From: DAOUMF01 sp034408935
GTDB lineage: Bacteria > Chloroflexota > Dehalococcoidia > SM23-28-2 > RBG-16-64-32
Reading direction: 5' to 3'
Assembly: GCA_034408935.1 (NCBI GenBank)
Contig: DAOUMV010000025.1
Span: 62,001-126,000, forward strand
DNA: 64,000 bases
The translations under genes were made by a program, and so were the position numbers. Position 1 is the first letter of the stretch. Each line of letters starts with the position of its first letter. Positions 60,782 to 64,000 of this stretch are shown here, piece after piece. The notes under the pieces are model-generated. The model worked only from the letters and a program-made list of their open reading frames with translations, ran no database searches and was not told the origin of the DNA.

Positions 60782-61786
60782 GTGCCGGTAGACGTGACAG
60801 CCCTGGCGAAAGGCGCCGCCTTTCGCGTCGTGTTGGTCCTGTCGTTCTTGTGGCCGCTCAGCATAGGAGTGCTGGACATCGCCGAAGGCAGCGATGTCTG
60901 GCTAACGGTACTCGGGCTCGTTGCCCCGTGGGCGTGCGTGCTCATTGCGGCTCTGGTCGTACGTTTGGACAGCGGTGTAGGCTTGGTGGCGGCCGTTCTG
61001 GGGGGTCTGGGGTGGGGCATTGCGGGCGCAGTGGCTTTCTTCTTCGGGGCGCTCGCCTACGCAATTGGATCGGGGGCTCGGGTGGGAGGCGGGGACGCAG
61101 GGGGTTGGATGGCGATCTGGGGGCTGATCATATGCGGAGGAGCCGGCGGTGCAGTGGGAGCGGCGTGCGGAGCAGTTGCCTGGGCTCTGAAGCTAGGCCT
61201 CGCCGCAAGGATCAGGGTGGTGCGTTTAGCGTTCATGTGCGCCACGGCTGTTGTCGGCGTTGGTGGAACATCGGCGGGAGTGGCGTTGGCCATCCTGGAC
61301 GATGACGAAGGGGATGATACGGAAGGTTGGACGGTTGAGGATGCCCGAGAGTTTGAAGACTTCTCCCTGTACTGGGTCGGAGAGAGCTATGAAGGGTTGC
61401 CTCTCAACAGAATCATTCCCTACGGCTATGACACGGAACCACCCAACCCGCCGGAGGAGGCGGAATACTCGATCAGTTTCATATATGAGGACCGCGGCCC
61501 AGGACCTGAGGAGGGCTGTCCTGTTTCGCTTACCGTTAGGGTGGAACCTTGTCGCATGAATCGGCCGGGGCGGTTTGCGCCCAGCGTGAGAGGCGGGCCC
61601 TTCGAGATCCGCGAGGCGCGGGCAGAGTACGTGTCCGGCGACCTTCGTATCTGGACTGGGAATGTCTACATATCCATCTTCGCTGTTTGCGTGTCGGACA
61701 TGGAGGTTGCAGATCAGTTGAGACTTGTGAGCGAAGGCCCTGAGGGAGCCCTGAAGCCGCTGGGGCCGCCAGACCCTGGTTGCTGA
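60782..61786 (+). CDS. Membrane protein with C-terminal extracytoplasmic domain, unknown
   Basis: A 334-residue protein (GTG start). Five hydrophobic stretches (about residues 10-30, 38-58, 62-90, 105-135, 148-170) with Gly/Ala-rich helices precede an acidic stretch (DDDEGDDTEGW) and an acidic/strand-rich C-terminal domain of about 150 residues with two Cys pairs. No family is recognised. It is expressed with the GNAT gene by spacing. Confidence 0.65.
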   Translation: MPVDVTALAKGAAFRVVLVLSFLWPLSIGVLDIAEGSDVWLTVLGLVAPWACVLIAALVVRLDSGVGLVAAVLGGLGWGIAGAVAFFFGALAYAIGSGARVGGGDAGGWMAIWGLIICGGAGGAVGAACGAVAWALKLGLAARIRVVRLAFMCATAVVGVGGTSAGVALAILDDDEGDDTEGWTVEDAREFEDFSLYWVGESYEGLPLNRIIPYGYDTEPPNPPEEAEYSISFIYEDRGPGPEEGCPVSLTVRVEPCRMNRPGRFAPSVRGGPFEIREARAEYVSGDLRIWTGNVYISIFAVCVSDMEVADQLRLVSEGPEGALKPLGPPDPGC

Positions 61787-61804
61787 CAGACCGCAAGGAG
61801 CGCC

Positions 61805-63157
61805 ATGGACGACATCTTCCACCACATCGACGACCACCTGGACGAGTCCATCGCGCTGCTCACGGAGCTGTGCAAGCTGCCCAGCGTAAGCGCCCAGAAC
61901 AGGGCGATCTCTGAGACGGCGGAGCATGTGGCCGGCCTGCTGCGCGACTTGGGGTTGCAGGCGCGGATCATGCCGAAACCTGCTGGCGGCCACCCCGTCG
62001 TCTACGCGGAGCAAGCCGGCAGTTCGCCGCGCACGCTGCTCTTCTACGACCACTACGACGTGCAGCCGCCGGAGCCGCTGGAGCTGTGGTCGTCGCCGCC
62101 CTTCGAGCTCACCCTGCGCGACGGCAAGCTGTACGGCCGCGGCGTGTGCGACAACAAGGGCAACATCGCCGCCCGCCTGGCCGCCCTGCGGGCCTGGAAG
62201 GAGGTCCGCGGGGAGCTGCCCTGCGCCGTCAAGTTCTGCATCGAGGGCGACGAGGAGATCGGCAGTCCTCATATGGAGGAGTTCGTGGAGGAGCGCTCAG
62301 AGCTCCTGGCTGCCGACGCCTGTGTCTGGGAGGGCGGCGGCGTCACGTGGGAAGGCATCCCTCAGCTCGTTCTCGGCGTGAAGGGGCTGCTCTACGTGGA
62401 GCTGGAGGCGAACACCGTGGGCCGCGACGCCCACTCCTCCTACGGCACGGTTCTGCCCAACGCGGCCTGGCGCCTCGCCTGGGCCCTGGCCTCGATCAAG
62501 GGGCCGGACGAACGAGTGCTCATCGACGGCTTCTACGACAGCGTGCGGCCGGCCACACCGGAGGAGCGAGCCGCGGTGGAGGTGATGCCCTCGGAGGAGG
62601 GGGAAACCCTGAGGTCGTACGGGGTCGAGGAGGCGCTGACGGGGGTGCGCGGCGTGGACTACCGCCTGCGCCACCTGTTCGAGCCCACGGCCACTATCGA
62701 CGGCCTCACGTCGGGCTACGAGGGTGAGGGTGCGAAGACGGTCCTGCCAGCGCGGGCGATGGCCAAGATGGACTTCCGCCTGGTTCCCGACCAGCACCCG
62801 GACGACATCTTGGCCACGCTTCGGCGGCATCTGAACTCCCGCGGCTTCGGCGACATAACGGTGCGGCGCCTCAGCGCCGAGCGGCCCGCACGCACGCCGG
62901 TCACCGACCCGTTTGTCGAGGTGGTACGCCAGGCGGTGCGGGACATCTACGGCCGGGAGGCGATCATCGTGCCATCGATGGCGGGAACGGGCCCGCTATA
63001 CCCATTCGTGGCCACGCTGGGCCTGCCGTCGGCCGACATCGGCATTGGCTATCCGGAGGCCCGTATCCACGCTCCGGACGAGAACATCCGCATCGAGGAC
63101 TTCCGGCGAGGCACGAAGGCGATAGCGGCGCTGCTGGGGCGGTTTGGGGAGGGGTAA
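61805..63157 (+). CDS. M20 family metallopeptidase (dipeptidase type)
   Basis: A 450-residue zinc peptidase of the M20/ArgE/CPG2 group: LLFYDHYDVQPPEPLELWSSPPFELTLRDGKLYGRGVCDNKGN carries the first His and Asp ligands, CIEGDEEIGSP the catalytic Glu pair, and a dimerisation lid follows before the last PDENIRIEDFRRGTK. Size and insertion point to the PepV/carnosine dipeptidase type. It hydrolyses peptides or acylated amino acids in the cytoplasm. ATG with AAGGAG upstream. Confidence 0.93.
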   Translation: MDDIFHHIDDHLDESIALLTELCKLPSVSAQNRAISETAEHVAGLLRDLGLQARIMPKPAGGHPVVYAEQAGSSPRTLLFYDHYDVQPPEPLELWSSPPFELTLRDGKLYGRGVCDNKGNIAARLAALRAWKEVRGELPCAVKFCIEGDEEIGSPHMEEFVEERSELLAADACVWEGGGVTWEGIPQLVLGVKGLLYVELEANTVGRDAHSSYGTVLPNAAWRLAWALASIKGPDERVLIDGFYDSVRPATPEERAAVEVMPSEEGETLRSYGVEEALTGVRGVDYRLRHLFEPTATIDGLTSGYEGEGAKTVLPARAMAKMDFRLVPDQHPDDILATLRRHLNSRGFGDITVRRLSAERPARTPVTDPFVEVVRQAVRDIYGREAIIVPSMAGTGPLYPFVATLGLPSADIGIGYPEARIHAPDENIRIEDFRRGTKAIAALLGRFGEG

Positions 63158-63313
63158 GCGTACGCGGGAAGTGGAGCGGGAGCCGACTGCACAGCGAGCG
63201 GCTAGCTTCGGATGGCGACGATAACGGTGGCTCGCCCCGCCCCAGATTCCTTCGCGGCAGACGCTGGATCCGCGGGCGGGCGTAGTCGGCGCTCAGAATG
63301 ACGGAGGGGGCGG

Positions 63314-63562
63314 CTAATGGCCTTCGCCCACGGGCGGCTCTCCCTCGCCGCCGGGCGTGGCCTCTCGGCCGAGGCAGTTGAAGCAGGCGAAGCGCAGGGA
63401 TAGGTCCTGCTCGTCGATCCAGACGTCGCCGCAATCCTTCCCGTCCACATCGTTGCGCAGGTTCAGGTGGAACGGTTGGTCGCAGACGATGCAGACGGCA
63501 GAGCCGGACTCCTGGGCGGTTTCCCCACAGACCGTGCAGGTTGCCTCTACAGTTCCCGTCAT
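63314..63562 (-). CDS. Cys-rich zinc-ribbon-like small protein
   Basis: An 82-residue protein with three Cys pairs or clusters: CTVCGETAQESGSAVCIVC near the start and CFNCLG near the C terminus, plus an isolated DCGDVW. Two treble-clef or zinc-ribbon sites are likely. The middle NLRNDVDGKDCGDVWIDEQDLSLRFACF is acidic. Not assigned to a known family. Its ATG overlaps the stop of the upstream nucleotidyltransferase gene. Confidence 0.7.
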   Translation of the reverse strand: MTGTVEATCTVCGETAQESGSAVCIVCDQPFHLNLRNDVDGKDCGDVWIDEQDLSLRFACFNCLGREATPGGEGEPPVGEGH

Positions 63563-64000
63563 CCGCGTTTCCCCAGCCGTAGCAGGGCACGGGCCATCCT
63601 CTCTTCGTCCCGACGGGAGCGCACTTCGCCGTCCAGCCTGGCGGTCTTCAGGCGTCGCAGTGCCTGGCCCAGCCGGGGCCCCTCGCGGGCGCCCATGGCC
63701 AGCAGGGCGCCGCCATCCAGCGACGGCTTCAGGTAGCGCCACCGGCGCAGGTAGCGCAGCGCCTGTTGCCGGGCCCGGCCTTGGGCCGACGCTGCCAGCG
63801 CCCACACCGAGGCCGGCGGAAGGGGTGACAGGAGCTCCACGGCTCGGCTGGGCTTCACCTGCCGCGATAGCGCTCGCTTGAGGGCCATCGCCTCGGGAGC
63901 GGCGCGCACGGCCTCCGTGTCTCGTTTGGCAAGGGCCAGACGGGTGGCGAGGGCCGCGGCCTGCGGCGGTGAGAGGCCCCACGCCAGCAGGGCGAGGTAC
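63559..64000 (-). CDS. tRNA nucleotidyltransferase / poly(A) polymerase family, C-terminal part
   Basis: Partial: the reading frame continues past the right edge, leaving 146 codons. SLDGGALLAMGAREGPRLGQALRRLKTARLDGEVRSRRDEERMARALL matches the C-terminal anticodon-side domain of CCA-adding enzymes (LLALGVPPGPxxGEILRxLxxARLDGEV). The catalytic head is outside the window. The encoded CCA ends on all three tRNAs here mean the enzyme would serve in repair or for other tRNAs. Confidence 0.85.
   Translation of the reverse strand, partial: YLALLAWGLSPPQAAALATRLALAKRDTEAVRAAPEAMALKRALSRQVKPSRAVELLSPLPPASVWALAASAQGRARQQALRYLRRWRYLKPSLDGGALLAMGAREGPRLGQALRRLKTARLDGEVRSRRDEERMARALLRLGKRG

Overview
This 64 kb window is a GC-rich bacterial chromosome segment made almost entirely of housekeeping genes. 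Large SRP RNA with an Alu-type arm, T-box control of thrS, two ydaO-type leaders, a fused AroK-AroB, many GTG/TTG starts and short dispersed palindromes embedded even in genes fit a member of the Chloroflexota (Dehalococcoidia-like). That placement is inference; no rRNA is present to prove it.

Layout. 0-12.2 kb (minus strand): GlmU acetyltransferase half, CNNM/CorC-type transporter, dprA-topA-xer, aroQ-pepP-(FMN domain/UbiA fusion)-efp, xseA-xseB and a PHP protein. 12.6-23.8 kb (plus): alaS (with an extra insertion and an embedded 30-bp palindrome), ruvX, mltG, aroE, an anchored unknown, aroC, a seven-blade lipoprotein, an amidohydrolase, aroKB and acylphosphatase. 23.9-27.9 kb: a HemL-like PLP enzyme plus CMD protein (minus) and a KamA-like radical SAM enzyme (plus) point away from a shared 670-bp region holding two back-to-back riboswitch-type leaders. 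28-31.8 kb (minus): moeA, tyrosine phenol-lyase, a creatininase-family amidase and an orphan AsnC sensor domain.

31.9-35.3 kb: pheS-pheT (plus). 35.4-42 kb (minus, upstream end at 42 kb): T-box leader, four small ORFs (three membrane proteins and a 27-codon ORF), thrS, accC-accB, infC (AUC start)-rpmI-rplT. 42.1-42.5 kb: tRNA-Val, tRNA-Lys, tRNA-Leu. 42.6-44.7 kb: dppD-dppF. 44.7-48 kb: a low-GC intergenic region and a one-polypeptide MmeI-type restriction-modification enzyme, the only clear accessory island. 48-64 kb: lepA, an acidic unknown, fabI-like, galU, SRP RNA, a LysM/3D wall protein, rsmA-ispE, a second PHP protein, an exonuclease-DinG helicase, GNAT, a membrane protein, M20 peptidase, a Cys-rich protein and the 3' end of a tRNA nucleotidyltransferase.

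The most interesting locus is 25.6-27.9 kb: two divergent leaders resembling c-di-AMP (ydaO) riboswitches, each in front of an aminomutase-family enzyme (PLP type and radical-SAM type). This suggests c-di-AMP-controlled production of beta- or gamma-amino acids, possibly as osmolytes. A second theme is that several transcription units carry a -10 hexamer only 7-12 nt before the start codon, which predicts leaderless mRNAs. All promoter, RNA-fold and function statements come from reading the sequence without database searches.
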